Of a stretch of DNA of 64,000 bases, positions 37,535-46,124 are shown piece by piece. The DNA is from Spirochaetota bacterium (GTDB lineage Bacteria > Spirochaetota > Spirochaetia > Treponematales > UBA12059), in contig JADFDI010000007.1 in NCBI GenBank assembly GCA_018262985.1, positions 92,023 to 156,022 of the forward strand. Reading direction: 5' to 3'. The translations under genes and the position numbers were made by a program. Position 1 is the first letter of the stretch, and each line of letters begins with the position of its first letter. The notes beneath the pieces were generated by a model, which saw nothing but the letters and a program-made list of their open reading frames with translations, searched no databases and was not told the origin of the DNA.

Positions 37535-38485
37535 TCAAGCCTTCGCGCCGCTCCCGCCGCCCGCCGCCGCCCGCTCGAGCCAGGCCGCCAGGTCGTCCAT
37601 GACCTCGGCCCGGTTGGTCTCGTTGAGCATCTCGTGGCGCCCCTCAGGATAGAGCTTCGACGTGACGTCGACGAGTCCGGACGCGCGGTACGCGGCCGCG
37701 AGGGCCTCGACGCCTCCGATGGCCGCGCCTACCGGGTCGCGGGAACCCGCGAAGATCAGGACCGGCAGGCCCCTCGGAATCCGCTCGAGCGTGGAGCGCC
37801 TGGCGATGAAGGCGCTTCCCTCGCTCATGTCGCGGAAAAAGTCCCAGGTGCAGGTGAAACCGCAGTCCGGGTCGGCGTTGTAGGCGTCCACCTGCTCCGG
37901 ATCCCGGGAAAGCCAGTCGTTGCGGGTGCGGACAGGCTCGAAAGCCTTGGCGTAACCGCCGAGCGTGATGGAATCGGCGAATTCGGCGATGCCCCTGCCA
38001 CCCTGGAGCAGGCGCCCGAGGCCCGCCACCAAGCCGCTCGCGGCGGCCAGGGCCGGAGGCAATGCGACTATGCCGGAAAGGGCGCAGGCCGCGAGGCCCT
38101 CGCCGTGGAGGGCGATGTAGGCGCGCGCCAGGCTCGAGCCCATGGAATGCCCCAGCAGCGCCACCGGCAGCCCCGGCCACTCCCGTTCGGCGAAGAGCCG
38201 GAACGCGTGCAGGTCCTCGACCACGCGGAAGAAGCCCTTCGAGGCGGCGAACCAGCCCCTGCCGCCGGAAGAGGCGGCGGTGCGGCCGTGGCCCCGGTGG
38301 TCGGGAACGAGGAGGATCCAAGCTTCCTTCGAAAGCCGCTCCGCGAGGCGCTCGTAGCGCCCCGAGTGTTCCGCCACGCCGTGCGCCACCACGAGGACGC
38401 CGCGCGGCTTCGAATCCGGCTCGAAACGCCGTGCGAACACCTCCACGCCGTCGTCCATCCGCAGGGTGAAATCTCCCTTCTTCAT
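37535..38485 (-). CDS. Alpha/beta hydrolase, lysophospholipase/monoacylglycerol lipase family
   Basis: A 316-residue serine hydrolase of the PldB/MGL type. VVAHGVAEHSGRYERLAERL is the family's HG motif; VPDHRGHGRTAASS follows. The nucleophile elbow is ALLGHSMGSSLARAY, the acid is in IFAGSRDPVGAA and the His in YPEGRHEMLNE. It probably cleaves mono-acylated lipids or similar esters in the cytoplasm; there is no signal peptide. GGGGGAA precedes the ATG by about three bases, a rather short spacing. It diverges from the flagellin gene. Confidence 0.88.
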   Translation of the reverse strand: MKKGDFTLRMDDGVEVFARRFEPDSKPRGVLVVAHGVAEHSGRYERLAERLSKEAWILLVPDHRGHGRTAASSGGRGWFAASKGFFRVVEDLHAFRLFAEREWPGLPVALLGHSMGSSLARAYIALHGEGLAACALSGIVALPPALAAASGLVAGLGRLLQGGRGIAEFADSITLGGYAKAFEPVRTRNDWLSRDPEQVDAYNADPDCGFTCTWDFFRDMSEGSAFIARRSTLERIPRGLPVLIFAGSRDPVGAAIGGVEALAAAYRASGLVDVTSKLYPEGRHEMLNETNRAEVMDDLAAWLERAAAGGGSGAKA

Positions 38486-38546
38486 CGGTTCCCCCTTCGC
38501 GCGGCGAAGTATAGCACCCGGTCGCGCGCGGCGCGACGAATTCCCC

Positions 38547-38574
38547 TCAAGTCCCGCGCGCGTCCTGCCGATAC
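38547..38574 (+). promoter_or_regulatory. Sigma-28 (FliA) type promoter of the first flaB
   Basis: TCAAGTCC (38547-38554), a 12-base GC-rich spacer and GCCGATAC (38567-38574) match the flagellar sigma-28 pattern TAAAGTTT-N11-GCCGATAA well. The leader to the flaB start would be about 145 bases and includes AAGGAGGGG and GGAGGGG runs well upstream of the real GGAGG site at the start codon. Confidence 0.7.
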
Positions 38575-38725
38575 GTAAGCATGAAGGTCTACCCGTAACG
38601 GGGGCGGATCGAAGGAGGGGCCTCGGAGGGGCGGCAAGAGTACCGGATTTCGACCGGACGCGGACCGGTGGACAACCGCGCGCGGGGCATGGACGTCCCG
38701 CGAACGACCTACACGGAGGATTCCA

Positions 38726-39586
38726 ATGATCATCAATCACAACCTGAGCGCCATGTACGCCGACCGCCAGCTGCGCGTGAACGGCCTGTACCTCGACAAG
38801 AACATGGAGAAGCTCGCTTCCGGCATGCGGATCAACCGCGCCGGCGACGACGCTTCCGGCCTCGCCGTTTCCGAGAAGATGCGCTCGCAGATCCGGGGCC
38901 TTAACCAGGCCTCGAAGAACGCCGCCAACGGCATCAGCTTCATCCAGACCACGGAAGGCTTCCTCCAGGAGTCGCAGGACATCCTCCAGCGCATCCGCGA
39001 GCTGTCCGTGCAGGCGTCCAACGGCATCTACACCGCCGAGGACCGCATGCAGATCCAGGTCGAGGTGAGCCAGCTGGTCGACGAGATCGACCGCATCGCC
39101 AGCCACGCCCAGTTCAACGGCATGAACCTCCTGACCGGCCGCTTCGCCCGCGAGGGGTCCGAGAACATCGTCACCGCCTCCATGTGGTTCCACATCGGCG
39201 CCAACATGGACCAGCGCGAGCGCGTGTACATCGGCACCATGACCTCGAAGGGCCTCGGCGTCCGCCAGGTGGCCGACGAGTCCATCGTCACCCTCGAGGA
39301 TCCGGACGGCGCCAACCGGACCATCGGCATCCTCGACGAGGCGCTCAAGAAGGTGAACAAGCAGCGCGCCGACCTCGGCGCCTACCAGAACCGGCTCGAG
39401 CACGCGGTGCGCGGCATCGACATCGGCGCCGAGAATCTCCAGGCCGCCGAGAGCCGCATCCGCGACACCGACATGGCGGCGGAGATGGTCGAGTACACCA
39501 AGAACCAGATCCTGCTCCAGGCCTCGAACGCGATGCTCGCCCAGGCCAACCAGAAGACCACCTCGGTCTTGCAGCTGCTCCAGTAA
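38726..39586 (+). CDS. flaB: Periplasmic flagellar core flagellin FlaB (first copy)
   Basis: A 286-residue flagellin lacking the variable D2/D3 domains, as in other spirochaete FlaB proteins. The N-terminal D0/D1 part reads [20 protein letters not shown] and [20 protein letters not shown]; the C-terminal part [18 protein letters not shown] and a final VLQLLQ. There is no signal peptide; it is exported by the flagellar type III system and forms the filament core under the FlaA sheath. GGAGG precedes the ATG by six bases. A second copy follows after 306 bases with its own leader. Confidence 0.96.
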   Translation: MIINHNLSAMYADRQLRVNGLYLDKNMEKLASGMRINRAGDDASGLAVSEKMRSQIRGLNQASKNAANGISFIQTTEGFLQESQDILQRIRELSVQASNGIYTAEDRMQIQVEVSQLVDEIDRIASHAQFNGMNLLTGRFAREGSENIVTASMWFHIGANMDQRERVYIGTMTSKGLGVRQVADESIVTLEDPDGANRTIGILDEALKKVNKQRADLGAYQNRLEHAVRGIDIGAENLQAAESRIRDTDMAAEMVEYTKNQILLQASNAMLAQANQKTTSVLQLLQ

Positions 39587-39605
39587 GGCGTTATATTTGA
39601 AGGTC

Positions 39606-39632
39606 GGGCGGGAACCCGGAAGGTTCCCGCCC
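39606..39632 (+). terminator. 11-bp hairpin after the first flaB
   Basis: GGGCGGGAACC and GGTTCCCGCCC pair perfectly around CGGAA, twenty bases after the flaB stop. It lacks a U-run and shares the GGAACC/GGTTCC tip with hairpins at 11007 and 30657. Confidence 0.55.
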
Positions 39633-39892
39633 CCACCCCGTTCCCCTCCCCCGGGAAGGAAACGGGCCCGTACGGCCGCCCGACGGGCGGCGGAGCATGG
39701 GTTCTTTGAAAAACACCCTCTAGCGCGCGGCGGCGAGGGAGGTACGGCGGCTTTCGGGCCGCCCGCCTCCCCCGCCGGCGGGGCGGAACGGACGGAAGCC
39801 GGCGCGGACCGATATGGCTTCCGACCCCGGGCTCCGCGCGCGGGAACGGGACGCAAGGAATGCGTCCTTCGTATCCTTCAAGGAGGGTCATA
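39633..39892 (+). other. Leader region of the second flaB
   Basis: This 260-base stretch has no gene. It contains a tight GC palindrome (GCCGCCCG-A-CGGGCGGC near 39674), an AT-richer patch around 39700-39725, and an ACCGATAT box at about 39809-39816 resembling a sigma-28 minus-10 without a convincing minus-35. The AAGGAGG ribosome binding site of the next gene ends it. Confidence 0.35.
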
Positions 39893-40741
39893 GTGATCAT
39901 CAACCACAACATGAGCGCGATGTACGCCAACAGGCAGCTGGGCGTCGTCGGACTCGACCTGAACAAGAACATCGAGAAGCTCTCGTCGGGCATGCGGATC
40001 AACCGCGCCGGCGACGACGCTTCCGGCCTGGCGGTTTCCGAGAAGCTCCGCTCGCAGATCCGCGGCCTGAACCAGGCCACGAAGAACATCGAGAACGGCG
40101 TGTCGTTCATCCAGACCACGGAAGGATACCTGCAGGAAACCCAGGACATCATCCACCGGATCCGCGAACTCGCCGTGCAGTCCTCGAACGGCATCTACAC
40201 CGCCGAGGACCGGATGCAGATCCAGGTCGAAGTCAGCCAGCTGATCGACGAGGTCAACCGCATCGCCAGCCATGCCCAGTTCAACGGCATGAACATCATG
40301 ACCGGTCGCTTCGCCCGCGCGTCGGACCAGGTCATGCAGTTCCACGTCGGAGCGAACATGGACCAGAACGAGCGGGTGTACATCGGAACCATGACCGCCC
40401 AGGCCCTCGGCCTCCAGGGCGCCCAGGGAACCGAGGAGACCATCTCGATCGACGCTCCGGAGAAGGCCAACCAGGCCATCGGCAACCTCGACGCCGCCCT
40501 CAAGATCGTCTCCCAGCAGCGCGCCGACCTCGGCGCGTACCAGAACCGCTTCGAGATGGCCGCGAAGGGCGTGTCGATCGCCGCCGAGAACCTGCAGGCC
40601 GCCGAGAGCCGGATCAGGGACACCGACATGGCCTCCGAAATGGTCGGCTACGTCAAGAACCAGATCCTGAACCAGACCGGCGGAGCCATGCTCGCCCAGG
40701 CCAACACGCGCTCGCAGTCAGTCATGCAGTTGCTCGCATAA
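39893..40741 (+). CDS. flaB: Periplasmic flagellar core flagellin FlaB (second copy)
   Basis: A 282-residue FlaB paralogue, closely similar to the first ([37 protein letters not shown] and [12 protein letters not shown] are shared). It diverges in the central region ([19 protein letters not shown] versus [17 protein letters not shown]) and at the C-terminus. The start is a GTG, set by AAGGAGG eight bases upstream; the first in-frame ATG upstream would add unrelated residues before the conserved IINHN. Multiple FlaB species in one filament are normal for spirochaetes. Confidence 0.95.
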   Translation: MIINHNMSAMYANRQLGVVGLDLNKNIEKLSSGMRINRAGDDASGLAVSEKLRSQIRGLNQATKNIENGVSFIQTTEGYLQETQDIIHRIRELAVQSSNGIYTAEDRMQIQVEVSQLIDEVNRIASHAQFNGMNIMTGRFARASDQVMQFHVGANMDQNERVYIGTMTAQALGLQGAQGTEETISIDAPEKANQAIGNLDAALKIVSQQRADLGAYQNRFEMAAKGVSIAAENLQAAESRIRDTDMASEMVGYVKNQILNQTGGAMLAQANTRSQSVMQLLA

Positions 40742-40813
40742 ACCGTTCCCGCGGGATGTACAGAGAGGCTTCTGGACGTCGTCTTTCCGGAAATCCCGCA
40801 TGCTTAGAGTCCC

Positions 40814-40848
40814 GACGGGGGGGATCGCGCCCCCTCCCGTCCCTTTTT
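40814..40848 (+). terminator. Rho-independent terminator after the second flaB
   Basis: GACGGG pairs with CCCGTC and the inner GGGG with CCCC around an ATCGCG loop, followed by five T residues. It probably sets the high flagellin mRNA apart from the downstream flaG-fliD genes. Confidence 0.8.
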
Positions 40849-40887
40849 CCAGGAAGTCGGCCGGGCCGTTTCACGGAGGAAACCGCA

Positions 40888-41253
40888 ATGGCACTCGACA
40901 TACATGGTATCCAGGCAGTCTCGCCGCCCGTCATCGAGGCGCGCGGCGAACGAGCGCAACACGCCGAGGAGGCACGGGCCGCCTTGGCGCTCGAGTCCGC
41001 ACGCAGGGCGGCGCGCGAGCAGGTGGCCGCCGAGTCGAACCTCGGGGTCCAGCTCCGCGAACTGGCGCAGATGACCATAGCCTTCGACCGCAGGCTCCAG
41101 TTCAGCCTCAACGAGAAGCTCGGCCAGGTCGTCGTCAAGGTCATCGACGCCGACACCGATAAGGTGATCAAGGAGATCCCGCCCGCGGAGATCCAGGAAG
41201 TGCACGAGCGTATCCGCGAGGTGATCGGCATCCTGTTCGACGAGCGGGCGTGA
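40888..41253 (+). CDS. flaG: FlaG-family flagellar protein
   Basis: A 121-residue cytoplasmic protein. The C-terminal half matches FlaG: LQFSLNEKLGQVVVKVIDAD, DTDKVIKEIPPAEIQEVHER and a helical end. The N-terminal half is Ala/Glu-rich and likely helical. FlaG influences filament length in other bacteria. GGAGG precedes the ATG by eight bases. It lies just after the flagellin terminator and 28 bases before fliD, the usual neighbour. Confidence 0.88.
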   Translation: MALDIHGIQAVSPPVIEARGERAQHAEEARAALALESARRAAREQVAAESNLGVQLRELAQMTIAFDRRLQFSLNEKLGQVVVKVIDADTDKVIKEIPPAEIQEVHERIREVIGILFDERA

Positions 41254-41281
41254 TCCTTCCGGGAGGGGGCCCGATCACGCC

Positions 41282-43297
41282 ATGTCGGACATCTACATTC
41301 CCGGCGTAACGAGCCGGATAGACTCGGCGAAAATCATCGAAGGCCTCATGAAGCTCGAGGCCATACCGAAGGATCGCGCCGAGGCCCGCCTCGAGCAGCT
41401 CAAGCTCGAGAAGAACTCCTGGCTCGAGCTCAACGGCCGCCTGGTCGCCACGCGGACCAGCGCCAAGAACCTCTACTCCTTCAACAACCCGTTCTACGAG
41501 CGCACCGCGGAGTCCTCGAATTCCAAGGTGCTCACGGCCGCGGCCACGCGCGAGGCCATCGAGGAGACCAGGTCCATCCTGGTCGAGAAGGTCGCCACCG
41601 CCGACCGCTTCCTCTCGGACACCCTGCCCAAGGACTACAAGGTTCCCGCCGGCACCTACCGCTTCATGGTGGGCGAGAAGAGCGTCGAGCTGCGCTACGG
41701 CGGGGGCGGCCTCCAGGACTTCGTCGACGCGCTGACGCGCAAGGGCGGCGAGCTGCTCCGCGCCCGCTCCATGCCCATCACCGCGGACACCCGCGCCCTC
41801 CTCATCGAGGCGGTGCCCACCGGGGCCGCCAATCGCCTCGTCTTCGGCGCCGACGCGGAGCGTTTCGCGCTCGACACGGGCATACTCGAGCGCGCGCTCT
41901 CGAAGGAACGCGCGCTCGCGCCGTCCGAATCCGCGCTGGCGACCTGGGACGCCGCCCTCGGCAAGACCGGGGTGACGGCGGTCGAAGGAACCTTGAAGGC
42001 GGCTCCCTCCTCGTCAGCGCGGCTCGCCGTTTCGCCGCCCGTGTCCTCGAAGGGGATGACGCTCGAATACGAAGTCAGGGTCACGCGCGGCGCTGGTTCC
42101 GAAGCCGCGGCCGGCCCTCCTCCGGGACCGGTCCTGCCCGAGACCGGCTCGATAAGCTACGGCGGCGTGACGATACGCTCGGCCCCGTCCGAGGCCGCGG
42201 TACCCGACTGGACGCCGCCTCCCGCGCCGCCGGTCGTCGACGACCCGAGGAGCCTCTTCCTCCTCGACTCGTCCGGCAGGGAGGCCGCCCTGCCCGCCCC
42301 CGTCGACGACGGCGCCTGGCGCAAGGTCACCGTCACCCTCGATTCGCTCATGTCCGGCGACCTGGCCGCCTTCGCGGTGCGCAACCGCGACACCTCGCGC
42401 ACCGTCGAGGTCCGCGGCGTCCGCGTCTTCGACCCGGCCGAGACCGGGGGCTTCCGTCCGCGCAACGCCCGCGACACGGCGGGCGACGCGGTCGTCGTCA
42501 TGGACGGCGTCGAGATGGCGCGCCCGACGAACGCGATCGACGACATCATCCCCGGCGTGACGCTGAACCTCAAATCCGCGTCCGACGATGAGGTCGAGCT
42601 CGTCATCGAGCCCGACCGTGAGGCCGCCAAGGAAGCCATCATCGAGCTCGTCGGCAACTACAACCGGCTCATGGTGGAAATCAACGTGTTGCAGCGGAAG
42701 GACGAGAAGCTCATCTCCGAAGTCACCTACCTGACGGACGAGGAGGAAGAGGCCTACCGCAAGCAGCTCGGCACGCTCTCCGCCGATTCGAGCCTCACCA
42801 ACCTCCGCTCGAGCCTGCAGCGCATCATGATGAACCCCTACCCCGTGGGCGAAGGGCGCATGGCGCTGCTCGCCTCCATCGGCATCTCGACGAACGCCTC
42901 GAGGGGCGGCGGCTACGACGCCTCGAAGATGCGGGGCTACCTCGAGATCGACGAGAAGGCTCTCGACAAGGCCCTCGAGTCGAACTTCGAGGCCGCCAGG
43001 CGCCTGTTCGGCTACGACACCGACGGAGACCTCATCGTCGATTCCGGCGTGGCCCGCATGCTCGACGCGCTCATGGGTCCCTACGTCGACACCGGCGGCA
43101 TCGTCCAGCTCAAGACCGGCACCATCGACGCCCGCACCAAGGACCAGACCGCCATGATCGACACCCTGACCCGGCAGCTCGCTGCCAAGGAATCGGAACT
43201 CAAGAGGGAATACGGCGCGCTCGAAGGCGCGCTCGACCGCATGGAATCGCTCAGCACTTCGATAGAGAACTTCGGGAACTCCGTATCCGGCGACTGA
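41282..43297 (+). CDS. fliD: Flagellar filament cap protein FliD (HAP2)
   Basis: A 671-residue capping protein that helps flagellin assemble at the filament tip. The N-terminal domain begins SDIYIPGVTSRIDSAKIIEG and continues LEAIPKDRAEARLEQLKLEK. The C-terminal domain has IIELVGNYNRLMVEINVLQR, SSLQRIMMNPYPVGEGR and a coiled coil ending STSIENFGNSVSGD. It is longer than enteric FliD because of an extra segment, about residues 240-385, with a Pro-rich linker (VPDWTPPPAPPVVDDP) and a beta-rich part (GAWRKVTVTLDSL, EVRGVRVFDPAE). Such lengths are usual in treponemes. It is followed by co-oriented genes of the same operon. Confidence 0.93.
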   Translation: MSDIYIPGVTSRIDSAKIIEGLMKLEAIPKDRAEARLEQLKLEKNSWLELNGRLVATRTSAKNLYSFNNPFYERTAESSNSKVLTAAATREAIEETRSILVEKVATADRFLSDTLPKDYKVPAGTYRFMVGEKSVELRYGGGGLQDFVDALTRKGGELLRARSMPITADTRALLIEAVPTGAANRLVFGADAERFALDTGILERALSKERALAPSESALATWDAALGKTGVTAVEGTLKAAPSSSARLAVSPPVSSKGMTLEYEVRVTRGAGSEAAAGPPPGPVLPETGSISYGGVTIRSAPSEAAVPDWTPPPAPPVVDDPRSLFLLDSSGREAALPAPVDDGAWRKVTVTLDSLMSGDLAAFAVRNRDTSRTVEVRGVRVFDPAETGGFRPRNARDTAGDAVVVMDGVEMARPTNAIDDIIPGVTLNLKSASDDEVELVIEPDREAAKEAIIELVGNYNRLMVEINVLQRKDEKLISEVTYLTDEEEEAYRKQLGTLSADSSLTNLRSSLQRIMMNPYPVGEGRMALLASIGISTNASRGGGYDASKMRGYLEIDEKALDKALESNFEAARRLFGYDTDGDLIVDSGVARMLDALMGPYVDTGGIVQLKTGTIDARTKDQTAMIDTLTRQLAAKESELKREYGALEGALDRMESLSTSIENFGNSVSGD

Positions 43298-43368
43298 CAA
43301 CATGACGGGATGACGAAAAGCATCGGTCATTTCAACAATCCGCGAGGACGGCACCGCAAGGGGAATGC

Positions 43369-44241
43369 ATGCGCATCACGCTGAACGGCAACGGAATCGA
43401 CATCGGGACGCCCGGGGGAACGCTCGGCGAGGTCCTTTCCGCCCTGGACGACATGGCGGACAAATCCGGCGAGGTCCTGGTCGGCGTCAGGCTCGACGGG
43501 AAGGAACTCGACGCGGAATGCGTCTCGCGGGAAGGCTCGCGTCCGCTCGAAGGTCCCGGCGAGGTCGAGGTGGTATCGGCGCCTGTCCGCGAGCTCAGGA
43601 TCCGCGCCTTCTCCTCGGCGCTCTCCGCCCTCGACCTCGCCGCTTCGGGCGACGGCGCGACCGTTCCCTCGGACGCCGCGAGGACCTGGGCCGATTGGCG
43701 GGACGCCTTCGAAGGCCTCCTTTCGGCCGACGAGGCCTCGCTTTCCGAATGGGCCGCCAAGGAACTTTCCGCCCCGTCGGCGGAAGGCCTGGCCGATCGG
43801 CTCGCCCCGGTCAGGAAGGCGTTCGCGGAGCGCCTTTCCGAAAGCGAGGACCCGGAACGCGCGCTGGCCGAGGCCGCCGCGGTCTGGGTCTCGAAGAAGG
43901 GGACGCTCGGCGAGGTGCCCGTCCTACTCCAGACCGCCCGCGACCGCGAGGCCATGGCGGCCATCGTCTTCTGCGTCGAGCTCGTGAACAAGGTGGTCCG
44001 CCTCTTGCCGGAGCTCGGGCGCCGGGGCTTCGACGCGGACGCGTTCACGGTCGACGGCGCGGCGCTGCCTTCCTTCTTCGAGGGCCTCAACGCCGCCTTG
44101 CGCGAACTGATGGCTTCCTTCGAGGCAAAGGACGCCGTCGCCATCGGCGACGTGGCGCTCTACGAGCTCGAGCCGAGGCTCGACGCCCTGTTCGGCGCCT
44201 TCGCCGCGCGCTTCGGCGCGCGCGGAGGCGAAACGAAGTGA
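43369..44241 (+). CDS. Conserved unknown protein downstream of fliD
   Basis: A 290-residue soluble protein, acidic and Ala/Leu-rich, predicted mostly helical after a short beta-rich N-terminal part (MRITLNGNGIDIGTPGGTL, GEVLVGVRLDGKELDAE) that looks ubiquitin-like. No enzyme motif is visible. AAGGGG lies five bases before the ATG. The stop overlaps the next start (GTGA). Its position between fliD and a PilZ gene, also seen in Treponema as far as I recall, points to a flagellar or chaperone role, for example a FliD/flagellin-binding factor, but this is inference. Confidence 0.8.
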   Translation: MRITLNGNGIDIGTPGGTLGEVLSALDDMADKSGEVLVGVRLDGKELDAECVSREGSRPLEGPGEVEVVSAPVRELRIRAFSSALSALDLAASGDGATVPSDAARTWADWRDAFEGLLSADEASLSEWAAKELSAPSAEGLADRLAPVRKAFAERLSESEDPERALAEAAAVWVSKKGTLGEVPVLLQTARDREAMAAIVFCVELVNKVVRLLPELGRRGFDADAFTVDGAALPSFFEGLNAALRELMASFEAKDAVAIGDVALYELEPRLDALFGAFAARFGARGGETK

Positions 44242-45344
44242 ATTTCGCGCTGCCCCCGCTCCAGACCCGTTACTGGAAGGAGAGCGACCCGCGGAGCACG
44301 CTGATCGGCCTCGCGGTCATCGGCGGCATCGTGCTGGTTCTCCTCATCGCGAACCTGATCTCGAGCCGGCGGAAGGCCTCCTCAGGCGCCGGCGGCAGGA
44401 CCGCAGCGGGAGGCCCCTCGCGCTTCTCGCGCGGCGATTTCCGCCGGGCCGCCAGGAACCTCGGCATCGTCGAGGAACACGCCGCCTTCCTCGAGCGCTA
44501 CGCGCGGGCGCTCGACGTAGCCGATTCGGCCTCGCTGTTCCGCACCAAGGAGCGGCTCGACGCCTTCTTCCGTGACGTGTACCGCCGCATCGACAAGCAC
44601 GAGGAGAGCGAGCAGGTCGCCGAGAACGAGAAGGCGACGCTCTTCGCCATCCGCGAGTACCTGACCGTCCGCTCGACCCACGGCGCGCCAGTCCGCTCGT
44701 CCAGGCAGATGCAGGCCAAGACCACGCTCTCGTTCATCCTGTCGGACCAGTCCTCGCATCCCTCGGTCCTGCGCTCCAACGAGCCGGGCGGGCTCGCGGT
44801 GGAACCCATCCTCGACTCCCTCGGCCAGCCGAAGCGCGTCCGCCGCGGCACGCGCATGACCGTCTATTTCTACCCCAAGCCCCGACAGGGGTATTCGTTC
44901 CGCACCAAGGTGACCGGCTACGAGATACTCGGCGGCAGGCTCGCCATGATCCTCAAGCATTCGGACGCCGTTACCGCCCTTCCCGCCCGCCGCCACCAGC
45001 GGCGCGAGCTGCGGGCGCCCTGCCTGTTCCGCCGCGTCGCGGTCGAGCTCGCCGGCTCCGGGAAGCACGCCGCCCGGAACGTCCGCGTGGAACGGATGGC
45101 CTGGCCGGGCACGGTCGTCGACGTGTCGGCCGGCGGCCTCTCGCTGCAGAGCGCGAATCCGCTCGACGCGGGAGGCTACGTCAAGATCGAATTCGATCCC
45201 GGCAACGGCCAGCTCGCCGTATTCGGCTCCGTGGTCCGGATGAACCGCGTGCGCGGAGGCGGCGTGATGCATGTCCGCTTCGTCAAGATCTCGAGGAAGG
45301 CGGTGAACGAGCTTCTCTCCTTCGTGTACGGGTACTCGGATTGA
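44238..45344 (+). CDS. Membrane-anchored PilZ-domain protein (c-di-GMP receptor)
   Basis: A 368-residue protein. One membrane segment lies near the N-terminus (LIGLAVIGGIVLVLLIANLI), then a basic linker and a helical region. A YcgR-like N-terminal beta domain (TRMTVYFYPKPRQGYSFRTK) leads into the C-terminal PilZ domain with the c-di-GMP signature RRHQRRELR (about residue 250) and DVSAGGLSL (about residue 293). It is likely to bind c-di-GMP and tune motility. The start is a GTG in a GTGA overlap with the previous gene. A HD-GYP phosphodiesterase is encoded 1.5 kb downstream in the same direction. Confidence 0.9.
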   Translation: MNFALPPLQTRYWKESDPRSTLIGLAVIGGIVLVLLIANLISSRRKASSGAGGRTAAGGPSRFSRGDFRRAARNLGIVEEHAAFLERYARALDVADSASLFRTKERLDAFFRDVYRRIDKHEESEQVAENEKATLFAIREYLTVRSTHGAPVRSSRQMQAKTTLSFILSDQSSHPSVLRSNEPGGLAVEPILDSLGQPKRVRRGTRMTVYFYPKPRQGYSFRTKVTGYEILGGRLAMILKHSDAVTALPARRHQRRELRAPCLFRRVAVELAGSGKHAARNVRVERMAWPGTVVDVSAGGLSLQSANPLDAGGYVKIEFDPGNGQLAVFGSVVRMNRVRGGGVMHVRFVKISRKAVNELLSFVYGYSD

Positions 45345-45369
45345 CCCCCGATGGACCGACGGCTAGAAT
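45341..45369 (+). promoter_or_regulatory. Promoter giving a leaderless start for the small gene
   Basis: TTGACC (45341-45346), a 17-base spacer and TAGAAT (45364-45369) overlap the end of the PilZ gene. The next gene's ATG follows after six bases (CGAACC), almost the same layout as at tatT (TAGAAT-GGAACC-ATG). Confidence 0.7.
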
Positions 45370-45375
45370 CGAACC

Positions 45376-45636
45376 ATGAGGATAGTGGAGCTCCTGGATC
45401 TCGAACGCCTCGATACGCCCATCTACTATCGTCGGGTCTACACCGCGCGCGCGATCCTCGAGTGGACGCAGCGCCAGACCTCGAAGCAGGTGCGCTTCGC
45501 CATCGAGACGACCCCGTACGGCACGAAGGAAGCGAGCGCCGAATTCCTCGAGGACCTCGAGTATCCCCTCGTCCCCGCGCTACGCGAGCTCAAGCGTTAC
45601 GTCGGCGACCTGGAGCGCGGGGGCCGTTTGCCTTGA
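45376..45636 (+). CDS. Small conserved protein of unknown function
   Basis: An 86-residue soluble protein starting MRIVELLDLERLDTPIYYRR, with a helical C-terminal part (LEYPLVPALRELKRYVGDL). No family was recognised. No ribosome binding site is present; its ATG lies six bases after a good minus-10 box, so it is probably translated from a leaderless mRNA in addition to read-through from upstream. The stop overlaps the tsaE start (TTGA). Confidence 0.75.
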   Translation: MRIVELLDLERLDTPIYYRRVYTARAILEWTQRQTSKQVRFAIETTPYGTKEASAEFLEDLEYPLVPALRELKRYVGDLERGGRLP

Positions 45637-46124
45637 TCGTTTTCGTTTCACCCTCCCCGGAGGCGAGCGCCGCGCTCGGCGAGGCCATCGGCGAGGCGGC
45701 CGCTCCGGGGCTCGTCATCGCCTTCCGCGGAGGCCTCGGCGCCGGCAAGACCACGCTGGCCAAGGGCATCGCCCGCGGACTCGGCGTACCGGACGAGGTC
45801 ACGAGCCCGACCTACACCATCGCCTCGGAATACGAAGGCCGCCTGCCGCTGCGCCATGTCGACGCCTACCGCCTCCGTTCCGCCGACGAGTTCGAGGATG
45901 CGGGCGGCGAGCTCTGGCTAGCGCCGGACGGCGTCTGCCTGGTGGAATGGTCCGAGAACGTGGAAGGCGCCCTGCCCCGTGATACGGTCACCATCGCCAT
46001 CGAGATCGGCTCCGGCGATTCGCGCCGCTTCACGATCGAAGGCGCGCGGCTCGAGGAGGCGCCCGGCTTCCGGCCCGCGGTGGATCTCCTCGCCGTCGGC
46101 GTGAAAACCGGAGCCGGAACATGA
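45633..46124 (+). CDS. tsaE: tRNA threonylcarbamoyladenosine biosynthesis protein TsaE
   Basis: A 163-residue P-loop ATPase needed with TsaB and TsaD to make t6A37 in ANN-decoding tRNAs. Walker A is FRGGLGAGKTTLAKGIARGL, followed by VTSPTYTIASEYEG and the family's LPLRHVDAYRL with the conserved HxDxYR, and CLVEWSENVEGALP. The start is a TTG overlapping the previous stop; there is no ATG in frame before the P-loop. Its own stop overlaps tsaB (ATGA). The length is normal, with a short extra C-terminal tail. Confidence 0.92.
   Translation: MIVFVSPSPEASAALGEAIGEAAAPGLVIAFRGGLGAGKTTLAKGIARGLGVPDEVTSPTYTIASEYEGRLPLRHVDAYRLRSADEFEDAGGELWLAPDGVCLVEWSENVEGALPRDTVTIAIEIGSGDSRRFTIEGARLEEAPGFRPAVDLLAVGVKTGAGT

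Noticed and set aside
39697..39723. Eight-codon frame MGSLKNTL before the second flaB
   Set aside because: There is no usable ribosome binding site spacing and no sign of a leader function.
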